Below are positions 12,392 to 19,606 of a stretch of DNA of 64,000 nucleotides, piece after piece; position 1 is the stretch's first letter, and every line of letters begins with the position of its first letter. A program made the position numbers and the translations under genes. Source of the stretch: Candidatus Kuenenia stuttgartensis. GTDB taxonomy: Bacteria > Planctomycetota > UBA11346. The DNA lies in contig CAMCMZ010000004.1 in the NCBI GenBank assembly GCA_945876185.1, forward strand, positions 42,745 through 106,744. The letters run 5' to 3'. Under the pieces are notes generated by a model. It did not search any database. It was not told the DNA's origin and saw only the letters and a program-made list of their open reading frames with translations.

Positions 12392-13987
12392 ATGGGCGCC
12401 AGCAATGGGAGCGAATCGGTCTTGTCAGGCGCCTCCGGGGCGACGGCTGCCGTCGGCCCGTGGCACGCCTGCCTGATCGACTGCGGCACCTCGTCGGTGC
12501 GTGGCTTCATCGCCGAGATCAAGGGCGGCGAGGCGCGCATCCTGGAGGACCTCGCGTATCCGGTCGATCTCACGGCCGGCTTCACCGGTCGGCTGCTGCC
12601 GCGCGCCTCGCTCGACGCGGTCGAGGAGGCCTTCGCCGGCATCCTCGCCGCCGCCAAGGGCTATGGCTGCGATCGTTTCCGCGCGGTCGCGACCACCGGC
12701 CTGCGCGAGGCGCCCAACGCCGACGTGCTGATCGAACGCCTGCGCGCGCGCTTCGGCCTCGCGCCCGAGGTCATCGATGGCGCTGAGGAAGCGCGGCTCT
12801 ACTTCGAGGCCCTGCGCGTGCTGGCGCGACGGCTCGACCTGTCGCTTGCCGGCGACCTGCTCCTGATCGAGCTCGGCGGCGGCTCGTCGAGCGTCAGCCT
12901 GATCCGCGACGGCAAGCTCGCGCATTCGGTGGATGAGCACTACGGCACCCACCGGGTCTGGGACCAGTTCCGGAATCTCAAGGATTCGGTGGATTTCAGC
13001 ATCGCCATCGACCGTTACGCCCTCGGCGCGGCGCGCATGGTGCTGTCGCGCCTGCCCCAGCGCGGGGCTGACCGCATCGCGGTGACCGGTTCGGTGGTGC
13101 GTCGGCTGTGCTCGCTCGCCTCCGGCAGCGACATGCCCGAGGGCGGCTGGATGGATCCGCCAATCGATGCCGCCTGCATCCGCGCCTGGCTCATGCGCAT
13201 GCGCGAGGCGACTCCGTCGCAGCGCGCTGAAGCCTGCCGCTGCAACGAGCACGAGGCGGCGGTGCTTTTGCCAGCAGCGAGCTTCATCCACCACCTCTGC
13301 GCCGAGACCGGCGCGGCGCGGATCCTGGTGCCGCAGATCAGCCTGCGCCACGGCCTGCTCGCCGACCTGCTGCCGGGCGCGCAGGGGCCGCATCATCTGG
13401 ATGCCGACCATCTGTTGGCAGAGGCACGTCAGCTCGTCGCGCGCTACGGCGGCAATGCCGACTACGCCGAGAACACCGCCAGCCTGGCGGGGCAGATCTT
13501 CGACCAGACCACCGCGATCCACGGCTTCGGCGCGCGTGAACGGGTGCTCCTCCAGTTCAGCGCCTTGGTGCACGACATCGGCTCGTTCGTCAACGTGCGC
13601 AACCGCCACAAGCACACCCTGTATCTGCTGGAAGCCACCGACATCGCCGGCCTGACCGGGGTCGAAAAAACGGTGGTGGCGCAGGTCGCCCGCTACCACC
13701 GCCGCTCGGCTCCGCAGCCGCACCACGGCACCTTCCAGGCCCTGTCGCGCACCGATCGGGTGCGGGTGTCGGGCTTGGCCGCGATCCTGCGTCTGGCCTA
13801 TGGCCTGGATGTCGAGCGCACCCAGCTCATCCGCAGCATCCGCTGCGAAGTGGTCGCCGGCACCCTGCTCATCCACGTCGACCGCCGCCAGGTTGCGCTG
13901 GAACAATGGTCGATCGGCCAGAAGTCGAGCCTGTTCCGCGACGTCTTCGGGCTGGAGGTCCGCGTCGTCCCCCGCGTTGAACGATGA
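12392..13987 (+). CDS. ppx: Exopolyphosphatase, Ppx/GppA family
   Basis: 531 residues. The N-terminal actin-like Ppx/GppA fold shows IDCGTSSVRGFIAEI, FRAVATTGLREAPN and the second phosphate loop LIELGGGSSSVSLI. The C-terminal third is an HD-type domain (LVHDIGSFVNVRNRHKHTLY). Ppx hydrolyses terminal phosphates of polyphosphate; GppA acts on pppGpp. The downstream ppk favours Ppx. The start at 12392 was chosen for its 1-nt spacing from the ROK gene. A structured repeat element begins 4 nt after the TGA and fills the gap to ppk. Confidence 0.9.
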   Translation: MGASNGSESVLSGASGATAAVGPWHACLIDCGTSSVRGFIAEIKGGEARILEDLAYPVDLTAGFTGRLLPRASLDAVEEAFAGILAAAKGYGCDRFRAVATTGLREAPNADVLIERLRARFGLAPEVIDGAEEARLYFEALRVLARRLDLSLAGDLLLIELGGGSSSVSLIRDGKLAHSVDEHYGTHRVWDQFRNLKDSVDFSIAIDRYALGAARMVLSRLPQRGADRIAVTGSVVRRLCSLASGSDMPEGGWMDPPIDAACIRAWLMRMREATPSQRAEACRCNEHEAAVLLPAASFIHHLCAETGAARILVPQISLRHGLLADLLPGAQGPHHLDADHLLAEARQLVARYGGNADYAENTASLAGQIFDQTTAIHGFGARERVLLQFSALVHDIGSFVNVRNRHKHTLYLLEATDIAGLTGVEKTVVAQVARYHRRSAPQPHHGTFQALSRTDRVRVSGLAAILRLAYGLDVERTQLIRSIRCEVVAGTLLIHVDRRQVALEQWSIGQKSSLFRDVFGLEVRVVPRVER

Positions 13988-14243
13988 ACCTAAAAATCGC
14001 AATAGCGCCCCACCTGCTGCGTTGGTCGTCAGTCATGTGGCGCTGCCACACTCCTTCCTCCCGCCTTGCATCTGGGGCACTCTTGCGATTTTTGACGGAA
14101 TTGGTTGGTGCAGACCGCGTTCAAACCGGGGAAGGCCAATCTGATTACGTCACCCGATTGGTGGCGGCGTGGAATCCACCAACCCGTTTTCCTGCGGCAA
14201 CTTGCCCCAAAATGCGGGGCTCGATCGAGAGGTTCAGGATGAT
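13988..14243 (+). repeat. Structured 3'-UTR element, copy 1 (hairpin module plus 3' module)
   Basis: Beginning ACCT directly after the ppx TGA, this copy has 21-nt inverted arms at 13992-14012 and 14073-14093 (19/21 paired, both starting from AAAAATCGC), forming a hairpin ending in TTTTT. Inside is a smaller perfect hairpin TGTGGC-GCT-GCCACA (14036-14050). The 102-bp core 13992-14093 reads identical to copy 2. A further ~150 bp (to ~14243) is related to copies 2 and 3, includes TTGGTGG/CCACCAA arms and ends TTCAGG. It lies between ppx and ppk. Confidence 0.9.
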
Positions 14244-14267
14244 CCTAGACGCGAGAAGGACCGCCCC

Positions 14268-16466
14268 ATGAAAAAGACCAAGAGCACCACCAGCATCTTC
14301 CGCCGCGAGCCGCGCGCCGCCGCGCCCGAACCCGTGCCGGCCGCCGCCGGCGGGATCGAACGCTACATCGTGCGCGAAATGAGCTGGCTCGCCTTCAACC
14401 GGCGGGTGCTGGAAGAGGCCGAGGAATCCGGCAAGCCGCTGATCGAGCGCTGCAAGTTCGCCGCGATCGTCTCATCGAACCTCGACGAGTTCGTCATGGT
14501 CCGGCTGGCCGAGATCCACGCCCAGGTGCGCGGCCCGGGCGCAGACCCCGCGACCCAGGAGGCGCGCCGGCAGGCGACCCCGATCCGCGAGCAGATCCGC
14601 GAGATGGTCGAGGCGCAGTACCGTTGCTGGCGCGAACAACTTGTCCCGCTGCTGGCAAAGGAGGGCTTCACCCTGGTGCCGCCCGCCGAGTGGGCCGATA
14701 CCGACCGCGAATCCCTGCGTGCCTACTACCGCGACCAGCTGGAGGCCATCCTCACCCCGCTCGCGGTCGATCCGGCACGGCCATTCCCGGTCGTGGTCAA
14801 CCGCGGCATCACCGTCGCGGTGGCGCTGTGGAAGGACGACGATGAGCCCACCGCCGATCCGCGCCGCGCCCTGGTCGCGGTGCCGGGCGGCAACCGCCTG
14901 ATCGCCCTCGTCGGCGCGCCCGGCCGCTTCGCCCTGGTCGAAGACGTCGTGATGACCTTCCTCGACCGGCTCTTCCCCGGCTACCGCATCTCTGGCCGCT
15001 GCCTGTTCCGGATCACCCGCGACGGCACGCTTGAGATCGACGAGGACCAGGCCAACGACCTGCTGACCGAGATCGAGCAGGAATTATCCAGCCGCGACCA
15101 CGGCCACGCCGTGCGGCTGGAGGTCGCGCACGACGCCGACCGCTCACTCAACGACTGGCTCGCGAAGGCGCTCGACCTGCATCACAACGATGTGGTGCCG
15201 ATCAACGGACCGCTCGACCTGACCTTTCTCTTCGGCCTTGGCGATCGCCTGGACCAGCTGCCCGCCGGCCGCCGCGACGACCTGCGCGACCGCCCGATCC
15301 CGATGCCGCTGCATCCGGCCGAATGGGACGATCCGTTCGCCTACCTGCGCGAGCGCGAAGCGCTCATCCACCATCCCTATCAGAGCTTCCAACGCGTGGT
15401 CGAACTCGTCGAACGCGCCGCCGACGATCCCAAGGTGCTGGCGCTCAAGCAGACGCTCTACCGCACCTCCGGCAATTCGCCGTTCGTGCGCGCCCTGGTG
15501 CGCGCCGCCCGTAACGGCAAGCAGGTCACGGTGCTGGTCGAATTGAAGGCCCGCTTCGATGAGGCCGCCAACATCCGCTGGGCCAGGGCGCTCGAAGAAG
15601 CCGGCGCGCACGTCGTCTACGGCCTGGTCGGCTACAAGGTGCACGCGAAACTGCTGCTCATCATCCGTAAAGAAGAAGACGGCATCCGGCGCTACTGCCA
15701 CCTCGGCACCGGCAACTACAACGATCGCACCGCCCGGCTGTACACCGACCTGAGCTACCTCACCGCCAACGAGGCGGTCTGCCGCGACGTCGCCGCGCTC
15801 TTCAACATGCTGACCGGCTACAGCCAGCCGCCGGACTGGGAACGCTTGGCCGTGGCGCCGCTCACCTTGCGCAGCAGCTTCGTCGCCTGGATCCGGCGCG
15901 AAGCCGCGCACGCCAAGGCCGGCCGGCCGGGGCGGATCATCGCCAAGTTCAACGCCCTGGTCGATGAGGGGATGGTCGACGAACTCTACGCCGCCAGCGC
16001 CGCCGGGGTCGAGATCGACCTCATCGTGCGTGGCATGTGCATCCTGCGCGCCGGCGTGCCCGGCCTGTCGGAGCATATCCGGGTGCGCTCGATCGTCGGC
16101 CGGTTCCTTGAACACAGCCGCATCTATCACTTCGCCAACGCCGGCGAACCGGTCTACGCGATCAGCTCCGCCGACTGGATGGGTCGCAACCTCGACCGCC
16201 GGGTCGAGGACCTGGTGATGATCGAGGCGCCGGAACTGCAAGCCACCCTGGCGCGGGTGCTCGACCACTGCCTCGCTGACAATACCCAGGCCCGGCTCAT
16301 GCAGCCCGACGGCACCTACCTGCGGCTGCAGCCCGCCGAGGGCCAGCCCCGGGTGTCGTGCATCGACCGCCTGGTCGAGGACGCCGCCAAGGCCGAGGTC
16401 GTCGCCGACGCCGGTTCCGGCTCTGGCCTGCGCTTCGTGCCCAGGCGCAAGAACGACGCGGAGTGA
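14268..16466 (+). CDS. ppk: Polyphosphate kinase 1
   Basis: 732 residues from ATG 14268; the frame reaches back into the upstream repeat element, but family similarity starts around ERYIVREMSWLAFNRRVLEE. PPK1 reversibly polymerises the ATP gamma-phosphate into polyphosphate. Phospholipase D-like catalytic histidines are visible: His459 in YKVHAKLLLI (autophosphorylated position) and His621 in SRIYHFANAGE. HLGTGNYNDRTARLYTDLS is also conserved. With ppx upstream it forms a polyP synthesis/degradation pair, separated by a terminator-like element that may uncouple their expression. Confidence 0.96.
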   Translation: MKKTKSTTSIFRREPRAAAPEPVPAAAGGIERYIVREMSWLAFNRRVLEEAEESGKPLIERCKFAAIVSSNLDEFVMVRLAEIHAQVRGPGADPATQEARRQATPIREQIREMVEAQYRCWREQLVPLLAKEGFTLVPPAEWADTDRESLRAYYRDQLEAILTPLAVDPARPFPVVVNRGITVAVALWKDDDEPTADPRRALVAVPGGNRLIALVGAPGRFALVEDVVMTFLDRLFPGYRISGRCLFRITRDGTLEIDEDQANDLLTEIEQELSSRDHGHAVRLEVAHDADRSLNDWLAKALDLHHNDVVPINGPLDLTFLFGLGDRLDQLPAGRRDDLRDRPIPMPLHPAEWDDPFAYLREREALIHHPYQSFQRVVELVERAADDPKVLALKQTLYRTSGNSPFVRALVRAARNGKQVTVLVELKARFDEAANIRWARALEEAGAHVVYGLVGYKVHAKLLLIIRKEEDGIRRYCHLGTGNYNDRTARLYTDLSYLTANEAVCRDVAALFNMLTGYSQPPDWERLAVAPLTLRSSFVAWIRREAAHAKAGRPGRIIAKFNALVDEGMVDELYAASAAGVEIDLIVRGMCILRAGVPGLSEHIRVRSIVGRFLEHSRIYHFANAGEPVYAISSADWMGRNLDRRVEDLVMIEAPELQATLARVLDHCLADNTQARLMQPDGTYLRLQPAEGQPRVSCIDRLVEDAAKAEVVADAGSGSGLRFVPRRKNDAE

Positions 16467-16539
16467 GCTGAGTGAGCTGAATAAGCGGCTTGCGCTGCGG
16501 GCGCTGAGCGAGCATTCTCACCGCCAAGGCGGGACCACC

Positions 16540-16878
16540 ATGGGCGTGCAACCGATCAGCGAACGCGGCCGGCGCATCGTGCTCGCCCTCGCCCGGCACC
16601 GCAGCCCGGTGCTGGTCGCCGACCTGGCGCAGGAACTGCCCATGCTCGGCCGCATCGACGACGACGTCGCCGGCCTCATCCACGGCGGCACCCTGGTCGC
16701 CCACCCGACCATGGACGCGGCGCAACTGAAAGCCGAACTCGACGAAGCCTGGAAGGGCCTCGTCCACGCCCAGCGCACCGGCGCGACCTTCACCTGGCGC
16801 ACCCGCAACCGCTTCCGCGTCCAACTGTCCGCCGTCGGTCGCGACATGGTGCCGCTGCTGGCGAAGCCACGGGTGTGA
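16540..16878 (+). CDS. Hypothetical protein with possible winged-helix fold
   Basis: 112 residues. The N-terminal half (RGRRIVLALARHRSPVLVADLAQELPML) looks like a helix-turn-helix. A basic beta-strand-like end follows (TFTWRTRNRFRVQLSAVGRDMV). No signal peptide or membrane segment is visible. It lies ~70 bp after ppk on the same strand. A DNA-binding role is only a guess from secondary-structure appearance. Confidence 0.55.
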   Translation: MGVQPISERGRRIVLALARHRSPVLVADLAQELPMLGRIDDDVAGLIHGGTLVAHPTMDAAQLKAELDEAWKGLVHAQRTGATFTWRTRNRFRVQLSAVGRDMVPLLAKPRV

Positions 16879-16904
16879 ACGCGACAACGGCGCGTCCCGG
16901 CCGC

Positions 16905-16931
16905 CCCTGGGACCGCCGGTTTTCAACCGGC
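16905..16931. repeat. 27-bp dispersed palindromic repeat, copy 1
   Basis: The unit starts CCCTGGGACC and continues with the perfect palindrome GCCGGTT-TTC-AACCGGC (16915-16931). The same 27 bases occur again at 43216-43242. The rest of the 217-bp gap 16879-17095 shows nothing else that I can name. Confidence 0.8.
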
Positions 16932-17095
16932 TGCGGGTCTGGGAGCGATCCGACCATGGTCGTAGCTCCAGATCACCCTGAACCGTTGGGCAGTCGCAAC
17001 CCGCAACCCGCAATGCCCGTCGCCGCAAGTGGGGGCATGCTCTTGCTTGCCGCCCCCCTTGCCCAGCCCGGATTCCGTCGACCATCCCGCCTTCC

Positions 17096-17305
17096 ATGGC
17101 TGAAACCCTGCCGTGCCCCGTCTGTGGCAAGCCGATCGCGACCGCTGCCGATCATCGCCCCGCTACCTTCCCGTTCTGCACTGATCGCTGCCGGCTGCGC
17201 GACCTCGGCGCCTGGTTTTCCGGGGCCTATGTCGTGCCTGGCGGGACTGTGGACGAATCGGAGCCGGACCTTGCCGAAGTCGCCGTTCGGTCGCGCACGC
17301 CATGA
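17096..17305 (+). CDS. yacG: DNA gyrase inhibitor YacG-type zinc protein
   Basis: 69 residues with the YacG zinc pattern: CPVCGK near the N-terminus and FCTDRCRLRDLGAWFSGAY after a 16-20-residue spacer. In E. coli YacG binds GyrB and inhibits gyrase; many homologues are only inferred. The stop overlaps the start of the glycosyltransferase gene (ATGA), so the two are translationally coupled. In proteobacteria yacG sits with coaE, which is not seen here. Confidence 0.85.
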   Translation: MAETLPCPVCGKPIATAADHRPATFPFCTDRCRLRDLGAWFSGAYVVPGGTVDESEPDLAEVAVRSRTP

Positions 17306-18468
17306 TCGCGGTGCGGGTCCTGCATCTGGTGCCGGCGCGATCAGCTGATCCGGAAACCTTGGCCGCCGGTCTGCTTGCGCGCTGGCTGCACGCCTCCGGC
17401 CATCCCCAGGCTATCGCGGCGGCGGAACCCGGTCTGCCGGTGGTCGGCGAGGGCATCGAGTCGTTCTCTTGGGCGAAAAGCCGCCTGGCGTGGTGGCTGG
17501 GCGGGCGCACACGCTTCCTGGCCCGCATCGGCACCTGGGTGCCCGACCTCATCCACGCGCACGGCCTGGCCCAGGTGCCGCTCGCGCTCGGCCTCGCGCG
17601 CCGTCTGCGCCTGCCGGCACTGGCGTCGATCCACCGCCTAGTCGATCCTCACGCGCAGCGGGTGGTGCGGGATCCGCTCCTGAAATGGTTGCTGGTTCCC
17701 ACGGAATTCCATCGTTCGCACTGGGTAGCGGAGGTCGGCATCGACCGCGATCGGGTCGGGGTCCTGCCGTGCGGGGTCGACCTCGCTGCCGCCGCCACCC
17801 GGCGTCCGGCCGACGGCCGCCTGGTGGTCGGGGTCGAAGCCGTTCCAGGCCAGGATTCCGGCCTGCCTGCCCTGTTCGAGGCGGTGGAGCAGATTCGTCG
17901 CGAGGGCGTGCAGGCGCGCATCGTGGCGGCGGTCGCGGATGAATCTGCGGCGCGGCGCGTGCAGCAGCTCGCCACCGGTCTTGGCGTCGGGGGCCAGGTG
18001 GTGCTTGCGGTCGGCAACGGCGCCATCGACCTGGTCGGGCGCTGCGACGTGCTGGTGCGGCCGGATGCGTGCGAACAACCGCTGCTGGCTGCCGTCCAGG
18101 CGATGGCCGAGGCCCGCCCGATCATCGCGGTCGGGGTGGGAGGGTTGAGCGAACTCGTGCGCGATGGCGAGAGCGCGCTGATCGTGCCGGCCGGCGACGC
18201 CGCCGCGTTCGCCGCCGCCCTGCGCCAGCTCGCGGACGAGGTCAACCGCCGCACCATCGGTGCCGCCGCCCGCGCCAGCGCCGAGGCCCGCTTCGGCCTG
18301 ACCGAGGTCGGCACCGCCGCCCTGGAATTCTACCATGCCGCGATCGGCCCGGCCCCCGAGGCCGGCAGCCTGACCGAGACCGCCTCGTCGTGGCGCCGGG
18401 CCACCGAAATGCGCGCGCGGCGCCTGGAATCCGATGCGAACACCGCTGCCCGGGAACCCCAGCCATGA
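17302..18468 (+). CDS. Glycosyltransferase, GT4-like
   Basis: 388 residues with a two-domain GT-B appearance. The N-terminal domain contains PDLIHAHGLAQVPLAL and VPTEFHRSHW. The C-terminal nucleotide-sugar half contains DVLVRPDACEQPLLAAVQAM and IIAVGVGGLSELVRDGESAL. In the usual E-x7-E motif the second Glu is replaced by Gln (AVQAM), so activity may be altered. Donor and acceptor are unknown. ATGA overlaps join it to yacG upstream and to the phosphoesterase gene downstream. Confidence 0.82.
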   Translation: MIAVRVLHLVPARSADPETLAAGLLARWLHASGHPQAIAAAEPGLPVVGEGIESFSWAKSRLAWWLGGRTRFLARIGTWVPDLIHAHGLAQVPLALGLARRLRLPALASIHRLVDPHAQRVVRDPLLKWLLVPTEFHRSHWVAEVGIDRDRVGVLPCGVDLAAAATRRPADGRLVVGVEAVPGQDSGLPALFEAVEQIRREGVQARIVAAVADESAARRVQQLATGLGVGGQVVLAVGNGAIDLVGRCDVLVRPDACEQPLLAAVQAMAEARPIIAVGVGGLSELVRDGESALIVPAGDAAAFAAALRQLADEVNRRTIGAAARASAEARFGLTEVGTAALEFYHAAIGPAPEAGSLTETASSWRRATEMRARRLESDANTAAREPQP

Positions 18469-19223
18469 TCGCGTTCATCTCCGACATCCACGCCAACCAG
18501 GCGGCGCTGGAGGCGGTGTTCGCCGACATCGACAGCCTGGGCACGGTCGACCGCATCTACTGCCTGGGCGATGTGATCGGTTATGGCCCGGATCCGGTCG
18601 AATGCCTCGATCTGGTCGCCGCCCGCTGCAAGCTGGTGCTGATGGGCAACCATGAGCACGCCCTGCTGTTCGGCGCCTATGGCTTCCACACCGGGGCGAA
18701 GCGGGCGATCGAATGGACGCGCCGGGTGATCACCGCAATCGAACCGGTGGCCAAGCGCAAGGCGGTGCTCGATCTCATCGAGCACCTGCCCAACCGCCAC
18801 GACCTGCCGGAAGTGCTGCTCGTCCACGGCAGCCCGCGCGATCCAGTGATGGAATACGTGCTCGAAAGCGATCTCTGGGAAGGCTCCGATCCCGAGAAGC
18901 TGGAGCAGATCTTCGCCGGCTTCAAGCACCTCTGCTTCGTCGGCCACACCCACAAGCCCGGCGTCTTCACCGAGGACCGCTGCTTTCTCGCCGCGAGCGA
19001 GCTGGGTTCCGGCTTCGACGTGCGCGACGGCCGTTACCTGATCAACGTTGGGTCGGTCGGTCAGCCGCGCGACCGCGACCCGCGCGCCTGCTACACGCTG
19101 TTTTCCGGCGATGCGGTGTACTTCCGCCGCGTGTCCTACGACATCGAAGCGACGGCGGCGCGCATCGCTAAGGTTCCCGACCTCGACCCTCGCCTGGCGG
19201 ACCGGCTGTTTCGCGGCGAATAA
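18465..19223 (+). CDS. Metallophosphoesterase (calcineurin-like)
   Basis: 252 residues with all metal-binding blocks of the family in order: FISDIHAN, YCLGDVIGYGPDP, LMGNHEHAL, LLVHGSPRDP and CFVGHTHKPGVF. It is a two-metal phosphatase or phosphodiesterase of the YfcE/ApaH-like group; the substrate cannot be told. ATG 18465 was chosen because it overlaps the glycosyltransferase stop (ATGA) and starts the SDIHAN block; a long in-frame extension upstream lies inside the previous gene. Repeat element copy 2 begins directly after its TAA. Confidence 0.9.
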   Translation: MIAFISDIHANQAALEAVFADIDSLGTVDRIYCLGDVIGYGPDPVECLDLVAARCKLVLMGNHEHALLFGAYGFHTGAKRAIEWTRRVITAIEPVAKRKAVLDLIEHLPNRHDLPEVLLVHGSPRDPVMEYVLESDLWEGSDPEKLEQIFAGFKHLCFVGHTHKPGVFTEDRCFLAASELGSGFDVRDGRYLINVGSVGQPRDRDPRACYTLFSGDAVYFRRVSYDIEATAARIAKVPDLDPRLADRLFRGE

Positions 19224-19498
19224 CTCTAAAAATCGCAATAGCGCCCCACCTGCTGCGTTGGTCGTCAGTCATGTGGCGCTGCCACACTCCTTCCTCCCGC
19301 CTTGCATCTGGGGCACTCTTGCGATTTTTGCAGGAAATTGTTGGTGTGGCGGTTTCGATGATGGTCGGTGTGATCAGGGTTCAAAGCGGGGAATGCCGAT
19401 CCGAGCTCCTCAGCCGATTGGTGCCGGCGGGAATTTCACCAACCCTTTTACCTGTGCCAACTTGTTGAAAAATATGGGGTTCATTCGCGAGATTTAGG
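19224..19498 (+). repeat. Structured 3'-UTR element, copy 2 (full length)
   Basis: Beginning CTCT after the metallophosphoesterase TAA, the arms lie at 19228-19248 and 19309-19329. The 102-bp core reads identical to copy 1, including the TGTGGC-GCT-GCCACA inner hairpin. The 3' module continues with TTGGTG/CACCAA arms and ends GAGATTTAGG at 19498, an imperfect inverted match to the 5' end (CTAAAAATCGC). It accounts for most of the 383-bp gap 19224-19606; the remaining ~108 bp carry no feature except the downstream ribosome site. Confidence 0.9.
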
Positions 19499-19606
19499 AA
19501 AACCGGTCGCGGGATCCACCACCGTCCGGCACGCTGACGCGACCCGACGCAACCCGCTCTGGCAAACGTGCTCTTCCCGCCAGCATCGCGGCGCACCGGA
19601 GCCGCC

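Noticed and set aside
14073..14093. Sigma-54 -24/-12-like GGGGCAC...TTGC in the element's right arm
   Set aside because: The GG to GC spacing is 7 or 9 bp rather than 10, and the sequence is part of the hairpin arm.
14115..14135. tRNA T-arm-like GTTCAAA in the 3' module of the element
   Set aside because: No acceptor stem, anticodon arm or CCA; the similarity is limited to a few bases.
13984..14271. Short open frames running through element copies 1, 2 and 3 (for example 19048-19497 and 35082-35297)
   Set aside because: The frames differ between copies and are not conserved, whereas base pairing is. The element is better explained as a structured repeat than as a gene.
16464..16486. GTGAGCTGA duplicated across the ppk stop codon
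   Set aside because: Too short to separate from chance or slippage; it merely resembles the repeat at the htpG end.
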